From assembly GCA_001462255.1 (NCBI GenBank), contig LIUJ01000291.1, positions 4,796 to 9,940 on the forward strand: a stretch of 5,145 nucleotides of DNA, written 5' to 3'. The notes below the pieces were generated by a model. The model saw only the letters and a program-made list of their open reading frames with translations, did not search any database and had not been told where the DNA came from. This DNA comes from Fibrobacteria bacterium GUT77 (GTDB taxonomy: Bacteria; Fibrobacterota; Chitinivibrionia; Chitinivibrionales; Chitinispirillaceae). Of the stretch, positions 1 through 4,980 are shown piece by piece (the stretch's first letter is position 1; each line of letters opens with the position of its first letter). The translations under genes and the position numbers were made by a program.

Positions 1-71
1 AGCAACTTGTTTACCTCGGCGAAGTCACCGTGTTTATCGCGCCGAAGGCAATCTCGAAATACGCCAAATGA
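1..71 (+). CDS. Possible C-terminal tail of a plus-strand gene, cut by the window edge
   Basis: The third plus-strand frame is open from the window edge (first full codon at 3) to a TGA at 69-71. It encodes 22 residues ending V-F-I-A-P-K-A-I-S-K-Y-A-K. The codons resemble those of the neighbouring genes (CTC, GGC, GTC, ACC, ATC, GCG, CCG), and the peptide has an ordinary beta-strand then basic-helix look. If real, the gene converges on the cellulase gene with 45 bases between the stops. I do not recognise the family. The second frame is also open here, to a stop at 125-127, but its peptide looks less protein-like and would overlap the cellulase end. Twenty-two codons are too few for a firm call. 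Confidence 0.35.
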   Translation, partial: QLVYLGEVTVFIAPKAISKYAK

Positions 72-92
72 AATCTAACGTTTACACCGATT

Positions 93-107
93 TTGAGACT
101 GTCTCAA
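93..107. repeat. Short perfect inverted repeat between convergent gene ends
   Basis: TTGAGAC at 93-99 and its exact reverse complement GTCTCAA at 101-107 are separated by one base. As RNA it could fold as a six-pair stem with a three-base loop. It lies between the possible plus-strand stop at 71 and the cellulase stop at 117, where a bidirectional terminator would be expected. However, no T-run follows the stem in either direction, so it is not a canonical intrinsic terminator. It could be a weak or Rho-assisted stop, or chance. Confidence 0.35.
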
Positions 108-116
108 CAACCCCCG

Positions 117-2090
117 TTAGCGCGTAATGGATACCTTATTCCTATAAACCTCGCGACCGGACGCGTTTCTTATTACCGCTATATAGTTACCTACGGGAAT
201 ACCCTTACTTAGCGTTAAGCCGTTAACGGCGGCAAAACTTCTCACCGTCTTTCCGCGCGCGTCGTAGAGCGAAAGCGTCGCGCCAACGTCCGCGGGGCCG
301 CGAAGCGTCGCTACGCCGCCCACTCCGGCTATTGACCATGCCGTTCTAACGGCCGCAACCGGACGCGGCACCGCGGCGGTGCCGGGACCCTTGTCCAACA
401 ACTTCACGTCGTCCAAATACCACGCGGTCGCGTCGCCGCCGCAATCGAACCTCAATACGGCGTTCGATATGGAGGTATCGCTGTTGAACTCTTTGGTAAA
501 TTCCTGCGCGGTGGCGCTAAGGGTAACCGGCGTATTGCCCATGTAGTCGCGCGTACTCGAACTATTGGTTATCCTCGGCGTAACGCTTCTGGCCGACTGC
601 CCGCGCGCTTTAAACCTAAGCTCGTATTTGCGTCCTTTTTCTAACTTTATGCCGCTTTGCGTAACGCGTAAATCGCCGACCGCGGTTCCGGCCGAGGAAA
701 CGGCCTTGAGCTGACCGTCGTCTTGCGTTACGACAAGACTTGATTTATTGTTTGAAACCCACGGTTCTAACGTATATGTAAAGTGGCCGTTTTTCAACAA
801 ACCGCAGTTGTAAAACTCCGCCGAAATATCCCAATTCACTCCGATAATAGTTCCCGCTAAATTATTATTGTTTCCCCCGGCGTCGCCCGTCCAAGCCAAA
901 AGCTCCCACCCCGCGTCGGGAACGGCCGTAATGGTTACTCCGTCGTTGTACGCGTGCGCGCTTGTATTGGGCGATTTGGATATGGATCCGCCGACCGCCG
1001 GTTGGGTGAGCGTAACCGTGTATGTGGCGTTGCCTTTTGGAAATTTACCGCGAACATACGTACCGCCCGCGCTGTAACTTGCGTCTGACCAACTGCCGGT
1101 CGTTCCGAGAACGGAGGGTTTGAGTATCGCCGACGACTCGTCTTTATTGCTGATATGCCAAAATACCCAGCTCATCTTATTGGGGTCGAGCGTACCGGTA
1201 AGCCAAGTATCGTAGTTACCGGTGTTGACGCCGCCGTTCCCGTCAGCGGCGCTTACGCTCGACTCCGAAACAAACACGGTGCGCCCGGCGCTTTTGGCGC
1301 CGGTGGCGTTTCCTCTATAACCGTCGTGAGCGCCGGTCGCGGAGTAAAAGTGCAACGTATAGGCTACGTTGTTCTTGCTGTCGGTAACGTCGCCGCTTAC
1401 GTTGGGTTGAGAGCTCCACTGCGGGTTGCCGATAAGAATCAGGTTGGGGTTTGTGGCCCCGGCGCTGCTTTCGGCCGACCTAATGGCGGATATAATCGTA
1501 TTGGAGTACGTTCTGATACCACCCCAGTCGTTGCCTGTCGGCTCATTGAATATCTCGTAAATCACATTGGGGTATTTCCCGTAAGACTCCACCATCGTTT
1601 TGAAAAATTTCGTCGCGCAAGCGGTTTGCTCGGTGGCCGTATGGGAGTGAAAGTCTATAATAATGTATATACCCCTCTTTATCGCCGCCTCAATAACCAC
1701 CCTCGCGATACGCTCCTGACCGCCCTCGTCGCCGTCGCAGTATCCGGGATTAGCCATTTCTTTACTTGTCGTGCCTACCGCCGCCCGTAAAACGTCAACC
1801 TTCCAATCGTGGGCAAACCACGCGACCGTGTTTTCGTTCCAAAACGGGGCCATATCGCCGCCGTTCGACCAACCGAAGCTCATTCCCTTAAGTTGGATAT
1901 TGGTGGTACCGGTCTTGCTCCCCCTAAGAAAGCCGTCTTTTGCCTGAAGCCATCCGTAGGTAGCCACCGGCGACCCCGCCGGCGCGTCGCCCGGATTCGG
2001 CAACCGCGTTTTTATCTGCGCAAACGCCCCCCCGACCAACGCGGAAGAAACCAAAATCGCCGCGGCAAACACAGGTAAAGATCTGTTCAT
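117..2090 (-). CDS. Secreted GH5 (subfamily 2-like) endo-beta-1,4-glucanase with InlB-type repeat, CBM4/9-like module and T9SS-like tail
   Basis: A 657-residue secreted cellulase, predicted to cut internal beta-1,4-glucosidic bonds of cellulose or related glucans with retention of configuration. Residues 1-24 are a Sec signal peptide (cleavage likely after A-F-A). The GH5 barrel spans about 45-350: L-K-G-M-S-F-G-W near 67-74, Arg102, His148 in D-F-H-S-H, the acid/base Glu183 in I-F-N-E-P, His247 and Tyr249 in L-H-F-Y, the nucleophile Glu276 in F-V-S-E-S-S, and Trp311 in S-W-V-F-W. The N-K-D-E-S-S-A segment at 315-321 is typical of Bacillus Cel5A-like enzymes. An InlB-B-repeat-like domain (about 356-428) follows, then a CBM4/9-like module (about 431-568, opening N-G-H-F and ending Y-L-D-D-V-K-L). 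The tail (about 575-657) has the L-Y-D-A-R-G-K and G-N-Y pattern of T9SS type A domains. The start is fixed by the signal peptide; AAGGAAGG lies 11 bases upstream. Oddity: the usual W-G after the nucleophile is S-S. The GH5 call is firm; exact substrate and anchoring are inferred. Confidence 0.93.
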   Translation of the reverse strand: MNRSLPVFAAAILVSSALVGGAFAQIKTRLPNPGDAPAGSPVATYGWLQAKDGFLRGSKTGTTNIQLKGMSFGWSNGGDMAPFWNENTVAWFAHDWKVDVLRAAVGTTSKEMANPGYCDGDEGGQERIARVVIEAAIKRGIYIIIDFHSHTATEQTACATKFFKTMVESYGKYPNVIYEIFNEPTGNDWGGIRTYSNTIISAIRSAESSAGATNPNLILIGNPQWSSQPNVSGDVTDSKNNVAYTLHFYSATGAHDGYRGNATGAKSAGRTVFVSESSVSAADGNGGVNTGNYDTWLTGTLDPNKMSWVFWHISNKDESSAILKPSVLGTTGSWSDASYSAGGTYVRGKFPKGNATYTVTLTQPAVGGSISKSPNTSAHAYNDGVTITAVPDAGWELLAWTGDAGGNNNNLAGTIIGVNWDISAEFYNCGLLKNGHFTYTLEPWVSNNKSSLVVTQDDGQLKAVSSAGTAVGDLRVTQSGIKLEKGRKYELRFKARGQSARSVTPRITNSSSTRDYMGNTPVTLSATAQEFTKEFNSDTSISNAVLRFDCGGDATAWYLDDVKLLDKGPGTAAVPRPVAAVRTAWSIAGVGGVATLRGPADVGATLSLYDARGKTVRSFAAVNGLTLSKGIPVGNYIAVIRNASGREVYRNKVSITR

Positions 2091-2101
2091 AAGACAACCC
2101 G

Positions 2102-2109
2102 CCTTCCTT
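2102..2109 (-). promoter_or_regulatory. Ribosome binding site of the GH5 gene
   Basis: The minus strand reads AAGGAAGG here, 11 bases before the ATG at 2088-2090. The spacing is slightly long but acceptable. The next in-frame Met is residue 70, inside the catalytic domain, so this start is the only sensible one. Confidence 0.55.
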
Positions 2110-2129
2110 GAAACAAGTTACGAAGAATT

Positions 2130-2135
2130 ATTATA
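2130..2135 (-). promoter_or_regulatory. Possible -10 element of the GH5 gene
   Basis: A perfect TATAAT lies on the minus strand about 40 bases before the cellulase ATG, which would give a leader of roughly 32 nt. No recognisable -35 hexamer occurs 16-18 bases upstream, where the sequence is G/C-rich, so an activator or another sigma factor may be needed. The 149-base gap to the antitoxin-like gene also favours a separate promoter. Based on hexamer matching only. Confidence 0.35.
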
Positions 2136-2142
2136 TCTTTTG

Positions 2143-2164
2143 GGGACGGCTACACACGCCGCCC
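2143..2164 (-). repeat. G/C-rich hairpin upstream of the GH5 -10 element
   Basis: On the minus strand GGGCGGC pairs with GCCGTCC (seven pairs, one G-U) around the loop GTGTGTA. It sits just upstream of the TATAAT. In a transcript reading through from the antitoxin-like gene it would form a stable hairpin, but A-rich sequence and not a T-run follows, so it is not a standard terminator. It might slow read-through or be a protein-binding site in DNA. Confidence 0.35.
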
Positions 2165-2239
2165 TCTTATATACGTGTTTATAGTAACATAACGCGTTTT
2201 ATTGCCGCGTCTTTTTCCGCTTTCCTTGACAATTCCAAT

Positions 2240-2494
2240 TTATACATCAGGCCAAATATCCTCTAACGGTATCCGTTCGGACGCCGAAGCGTTCCGTGCT
2301 TCTATAAGCGATTCCACCATACCCGGAATAGCGTTTAAATAATCGGTGTCATTATCAAAATCGGCAGGATCAATCACCGGCGACAGTAATACCTCCCCGC
2401 CGTCTTGCCGTTGTTGTACCACCACGCGCGGCGCACCTATAAGAGAGCTTAGCGATTCCGGTAGCGTGCGGCGGTCTATTACCATTGTAGTCAT
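2240..2494 (-). CDS. Small antitoxin-like protein, orphan (no toxin gene adjacent)
   Basis: An 84-residue acidic, soluble protein without signal peptide or membrane segment. The N-terminal half (M-V-I-D-R-R-T-L-P-E-S-L near 4-15, then L-I-G-A-P-R-V-V-V and E-V-L-L-S-P-V) has the short-strand pattern of AbrB/Phd-type antitoxin DNA-binding domains. The C-terminal half (Y-L-N-A-I-P-G-M-V-E-S-L near 52-63, ending I-W-P-D-V) resembles the toxin-binding helix of Phd/YefM- and RelB-like antitoxins. The first ATG is preferred because AAGAAGG lies 6 bases upstream; the ATG at codon 4 would be too far. No toxin gene (RelE, Fic/Doc, PIN) is found on either side: the downstream gap is 149 bases and the upstream gene is the tandem-module protein. 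It may be a solitary antitoxin, a remnant, or an unrelated small regulator. It is likely a real gene; the family call rests on remembered similarity. Confidence 0.7.
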   Translation of the reverse strand: MTTMVIDRRTLPESLSSLIGAPRVVVQQRQDGGEVLLSPVIDPADFDNDTDYLNAIPGMVESLIEARNASASERIPLEDIWPDV

Positions 2495-2500
2495 AAAAAT

Positions 2501-2507
2501 CCTTCTT
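2501..2507 (-). promoter_or_regulatory. Ribosome binding site of the antitoxin-like gene
   Basis: The minus strand reads AAGAAGG, 6 bases before the ATG at 2492-2494. This spacing selects the first Met over the second one three codons later. Confidence 0.5.
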
Positions 2508-2529
2508 TATCAATCGGTCTTTCCATTTT

Positions 2530-2557
2530 AGTATATATAATACTTTCCACCGCCCAA
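2530..2557 (-). promoter_or_regulatory. Possible promoter of the antitoxin-like gene
   Basis: Read on the minus strand, TTGGGC (2552-2557) and TATACT (2530-2535, five of six matches to TATAAT) are 16 bases apart within an A/T-rich stretch. The -35 is weak (three of six). It lies between the terminators of the upstream gene and the antitoxin-like start, where an independent promoter is expected. Confidence 0.35.
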
Positions 2558-2592
2558 TCCAACGGTTTACCCAAAACCAGCGCCTATTTTAC

Positions 2593-2618
2593 AAAAAAGG
2601 CGGACGATTGCGCCCGCC
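2593..2618 (-). terminator. Strong intrinsic terminator, second of a tandem pair
   Basis: On the minus strand GGCGGGCG pairs with CGTCCGCC (eight pairs, one G-U) around the four-base loop CAAT, followed directly by six T (A-run at 2593-2598). This is a textbook Rho-independent terminator, about 60 bases past the stop of the 644-residue gene. It should isolate the antitoxin-like gene from upstream transcription. Confidence 0.85.
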
Positions 2619-2636
2619 CATTTACATCTACCCTAC

Positions 2637-2664
2637 AAAAGCGGACGGACGCGGACGTCCGTCC
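2637..2664 (-). terminator. Intrinsic terminator, first of a tandem pair
   Basis: On the minus strand GGACGGAC pairs perfectly with GTCCGTCC around the loop GTCCGC. GC and then four T follow (A-run at 2637-2640). It begins 15 bases after the stop codon of the 644-residue gene. The loop can also join a competing GGACGTCC palindrome. The T-run is shorter than in the next hairpin, so it is probably the weaker of the two. Confidence 0.7.
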
Positions 2665-2678
2665 CCGTAAATCAAAAC

Positions 2679-4613
2679 TTACCTCACAATGCTGAGCGCC
2701 GCCTGTTGAACGAGCTTCTTACCGTTTACGTCCTTGGCGTTTACGCGAACAAAGTACATACCGGTCGGAATCGTACCCGCGCCGAGATTGGCGGTAATCT
2801 TGCCCGCCGCCGTCTTCGCGATTTGCGTAGAAGCCACAACACGGCCCTTGGTATTGACCAACTGAACCTTGCCGCTCGCTATAGACTGCGCCGCGTTCCA
2901 ATTCACGCCTACAACGCCGCGGCTATAGGTGGCGCGGAGGCCGGAGGCCAACGCCTTTTTGCCGGAGACTTGCTTGACGCCTAAGGTGTTTCCAACCTTA
3001 TCAACACCTAAGAAGTACAAGTTGTCGATGGCGATGTTACCGTTGGTGGTACCCGTGTACTTAAACTGAATTTTGGCAAGACGCCCGATATCCAACTTCG
3101 TACCGTAACGCCTGTCGCCCGCCTTTATCCAAGAGGGCAGAACCAAGCTGTCGAACGGAATAACAGCGCCCGTCCACGTAGTCGAACCCGGAATCTTCGT
3201 GTAGTAGACTTGTCCGTCGTCATTGTCGCCGTTTAAACCCGCGTTGGATATATCGTTATAATCCGAGAACTCAACCGCCAAAAAGTCCACGTTTGCGGTC
3301 TTGTACTCAAAATATATACCCGTCGCGCCCGTGAGGTTCGCGTATTCCAACACGGTCGTATCAAACAAATTCGTCCCGATACCGGCAAAAGCGGTGAGCT
3401 TCGTGACCGTCCCGCCGCGATTTTGCTCAAACGGACTCTGTCCCAAGGTGTAACCGATTTCAACACCGTTGCTGGCGTTACCGTGACCCGTTACATCCAA
3501 TATCTCATCTCCGGTATGCTCGTTTACCGTCCAATAATCACTCACCTCGGTCGCGACCGATCCGTCCGTACGAGCCATCACGTCGGTATAGGGGTACCAA
3601 TAGAAACCAAGCGCGTTTTGAAGCGGGTCAGCGTTCTCAAAGTCGGATACCTTAAACTTCGTCCCGGCGGGCAAAGTCTTGCCGGGGCAGGAGAGGCACT
3701 GATCCGCGGGAACGAACGTAAAGTTGGGACCGATGAGCTTTATGTCGTCAACATAGATCGCTCCCGCCTTTTTTTCGTTCTTGTCATTGTTAATCTGCCA
3801 AGCGATTTTTGTAACTTTTTCTTTTTTGAAGACAAAGCTCCACCCCCACCAACCGTCCTGGTTGAGATCGCCGGCTTGACCGGGCGCGGTAATCGTCTTT
3901 ATCTCAGTGCTGTCTGTAACTCCGGTCGCGTCCGCGATTCTAACGGTATATTTTGTCCACTCCGACGAGGGGTGTATCTTCTTCATCCACGCGTTGGAGG
4001 GGTTTCTGTCGTATTTTCCCGGAATGTCCTGCTTATTTTGCGGCCACCAACCTGTACCCGGCACGTTTGTCGGCCCAAACCGCCCACTAACCGAGTTATC
4101 GGTTGTTTCAACTTTGAAGAAAACCGTATCAACATCGACCGCTTTCATCCAAAACTCAATGGACTCCACATTGTTAAACGCCGGACCGTAGGGCGTGTCG
4201 TCACTCGACGTTATACTCGTACCCATACCGATTGTCGGATAGCGCTGGCATCCACCCGGCTCGCTACATACGGATTGGTCGACATTGGCGAAGTCCAAGT
4301 TTTGGTAAACCAACGCGGCGCTACTCCCTCCGCCATAACCGGTTCCGGCGAGCGGCGAAAACGTTAAATCGCCGAACTGGTCGCCCGGCCCGGCGTTGGT
4401 GATGATGTGTTTGTAACCTTCACCGGCGATATCCTGCGCTTTTATAGCTCCCACACGATCATTGTCGGCGACAACGTAGTACCAGTAGTACCCTATCTTG
4501 TTCGCGTTGGATCCTCCCTCCATATCATCCAACAAAAAATCGGCAAACGCGCCGCCCGCCAGCGTCAACGCCCCGGCGAGTCCCACAATCAACCGCTTAG
4601 TGAAACGTCCCAT
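2679..4613 (-). CDS. Secreted non-catalytic protein with two tandem CBM11/30-like modules and a T9SS-like C-terminal tail
   Basis: A 644-residue exported protein, predicted to bind polysaccharide at the cell surface or outside the cell. Residues 1-24 form a Sec signal peptide (basic start, hydrophobic core, A-F-A then D). Module 1 (about 26-295) opens L-L-D-D-M-E-G-G, carries G-Y-Y-W-Y-Y, and closes A-I-Y-V-D-D-I-K-L-I-G. Module 2 (about 320-536) repeats the plan: V-S-D-F-E-N, G-F-Y-W-Y-P-Y, closing I-A-I-D-N-L-Y-F-L-G. Middle strands also correspond (I-E-F-W-M-K near 152 with I-Y-F-E-Y-K near 433), so the protein arose by an old internal duplication. Such beta-sandwich patterns recall CBM11, CBM30 and CIA30-like domains. 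A linker at 296-319 contains C-L-S-C. D249-x-N-x-D-G254 looks like a calcium loop. The tail (about 540-644) ends S-I-V-R like the cellulase. No glycosidase motif is visible. The start has AAAAGGAG 8 bases upstream. It could also be a surface protein not binding sugar. Confidence 0.85.
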   Translation of the reverse strand: MGRFTKRLIVGLAGALTLAGGAFADFLLDDMEGGSNANKIGYYWYYVVADNDRVGAIKAQDIAGEGYKHIITNAGPGDQFGDLTFSPLAGTGYGGGSSAALVYQNLDFANVDQSVCSEPGGCQRYPTIGMGTSITSSDDTPYGPAFNNVESIEFWMKAVDVDTVFFKVETTDNSVSGRFGPTNVPGTGWWPQNKQDIPGKYDRNPSNAWMKKIHPSSEWTKYTVRIADATGVTDSTEIKTITAPGQAGDLNQDGWWGWSFVFKKEKVTKIAWQINNDKNEKKAGAIYVDDIKLIGPNFTFVPADQCLSCPGKTLPAGTKFKVSDFENADPLQNALGFYWYPYTDVMARTDGSVATEVSDYWTVNEHTGDEILDVTGHGNASNGVEIGYTLGQSPFEQNRGGTVTKLTAFAGIGTNLFDTTVLEYANLTGATGIYFEYKTANVDFLAVEFSDYNDISNAGLNGDNDDGQVYYTKIPGSTTWTGAVIPFDSLVLPSWIKAGDRRYGTKLDIGRLAKIQFKYTGTTNGNIAIDNLYFLGVDKVGNTLGVKQVSGKKALASGLRATYSRGVVGVNWNAAQSIASGKVQLVNTKGRVVASTQIAKTAAGKITANLGAGTIPTGMYFVRVNAKDVNGKKLVQQAALSIVR

Positions 4614-4621
4614 AATCCCTG

Positions 4622-4629
4622 CTCCTTTT
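4622..4629 (-). promoter_or_regulatory. Ribosome binding site of the tandem-module gene
   Basis: The minus strand reads AAAAGGAG, 8 bases before the ATG at 4611-4613. It is a near-ideal Shine-Dalgarno sequence and fixes the start in front of the signal peptide. Confidence 0.75.
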
Positions 4630-4650
4630 GGTTATAGTGATTAATTTGTT

Positions 4651-4676
4651 GCAATAACGTACCTTAGCAATTACGT
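4651..4676. repeat. Pair of 10-base direct repeats just upstream of the ribosome binding site
   Basis: GCAATAACGT (4651-4660) and GCAATTACGT (4667-4676) differ at one base and start 16 bases apart. They lie 38-63 bases before the start codon of the tandem-module gene. The position and spacing could suit a tandem regulator site or two RNA motifs in the leader. Chance is possible in A/T-rich DNA. Confidence 0.4.
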
Positions 4677-4722
4677 TCAACCGCCGCGATTAGGGCGTAC
4701 GGCACATCATAATAGTATATCG

Positions 4723-4746
4723 GTTACAACCCCTAAAATGTTACAA
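4723..4746. repeat. Direct repeats of GTTACAA, 17 bases apart
   Basis: GTTACAA occurs at 4723-4729 and 4740-4746. The first copy is part of the small palindrome GGTTACAACC. Both lie in the leader of the tandem-module gene, next to an A/T-rich stretch. A short repeat, reported as a possible regulator site only. Confidence 0.3.
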
Positions 4747-4757
4747 AAAAATACGCG

Positions 4758-4795
4758 CCCACACCCTAAACCGGCACCCAAACGCCCCAAACGCC
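4758..4795 (-). repeat. G-tract array (quadruplex-like) with a 9-base tandem repeat in the leader
   Basis: On the plus strand C-runs stand at 4758-4760, 4764-4766, 4777-4779 and 4785-4788, so the minus-strand transcript of the tandem-module gene carries four G-runs with connecting loops of 5, 10 and 3. One loop exceeds the usual seven-base limit, so a quadruplex is possible but not certain. The right part consists of two overlapping copies of CCCAAACGCC (4777-4786 and 4786-4795), period 9. Confidence 0.4.
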
Positions 4796-4805
4796 GACGT
4801 AAAAT

Positions 4806-4828
4806 GTGTAATTTGTGAGATATTACAC
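4806..4828. promoter_or_regulatory. Perfect dyad, possible operator or leader hairpin
   Basis: GTGTAAT (4806-4812) and ATTACAC (4822-4828) are exact reverse complements separated by 9 bases. The 23-base dyad lies about 35-55 bases downstream of the expected transcription start of the tandem-module gene. That position suits either a roadblock operator for a dimeric regulator or a stem-loop in the leader. I cannot assign it to a named regulator family. Confidence 0.45.
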
Positions 4829-4868
4829 TCTCCGTCGCCCATATACCCCATTTTATCCGCCATTTAGT

Positions 4869-4920
4869 ATTATAATAAAAAAAACGGCGTTGCGCAAGCT
4901 TTTTTTTTAAAAAAATAAAC
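4869..4920 (-). promoter_or_regulatory. Likely promoter of the tandem-module gene, with UP-element-like A/T tract
   Basis: On the minus strand a perfect TATAAT (4869-4874) follows TTGCGC (4892-4897, three of six -35 matches) at 17-base spacing. Directly upstream, at 4900-4920, is a tract with nine T next to seven A on the plus strand. This is where an UP element would contact the alpha subunit of RNA polymerase, roughly -38 to -59. Transcription would start near 4862, giving a leader of about 250 nt before the ATG. Inferred from hexamers and spacing. Confidence 0.5.
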
Positions 4921-4963
4921 TTTGGGGAGCCGGCCATAAACAACACTTGCCCGCGCAAGCCGT
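4877..4963 (-). terminator. Terminator-like structure after the cysteine desulfurase gene, overlapping the next promoter
   Basis: On the minus strand ACGGCTTGCGC (4953-4963) can pair with GCGCAACGCCGT (4884-4895) as an 11-pair stem with one bulged C, followed by a run of seven to eight T (4877-4884). The loop is long, about 57 bases. A shorter competing hairpin, GCTTGC with GCAAGT (4945-4960), is followed only by a weak T-rich stretch. The T-run and the second arm coincide with the -35 to -10 spacer of the next promoter. The octamer GCGCAAGC occurs twice (4892-4899, 4953-4960). Confidence 0.45.
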
Positions 4964-4980
4964 AATTAAATCCTATAATA

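Noticed and set aside
93..107. Reading the 15-base inverted repeat as an intrinsic terminator of the cellulase gene
   Set aside because: The stem is short and A/T-containing, and no T-run follows on either strand, so it is listed only as an inverted repeat.
1155..1790. A 211-codon open frame on the plus strand inside the GH5 gene
   Set aside because: It is antisense to the catalytic domain with all its active-site motifs. The peptide is rich in G, V and R, as expected for a shadow frame, and there is no RBS.
2225..2230. A perfect TTGACA -35 hexamer on the plus strand
   Set aside because: No -10 element is found 16-18 bases downstream, and a promoter there would only drive antisense transcription into the antitoxin-like gene.
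2091..2239. Search for a toxin gene downstream of the antitoxin-like gene
   Set aside because: The 149 bases hold only promoter-like and hairpin sequence. There is no open frame of meaningful length with an RBS.
3423..4367. A 314-codon open frame on the plus strand inside the tandem-module gene
   Set aside because: It lies entirely antisense to a gene with signal peptide, internal module repeat and good RBS. Its peptide has no coherent domain and is explained as the shadow of that gene's codon usage.
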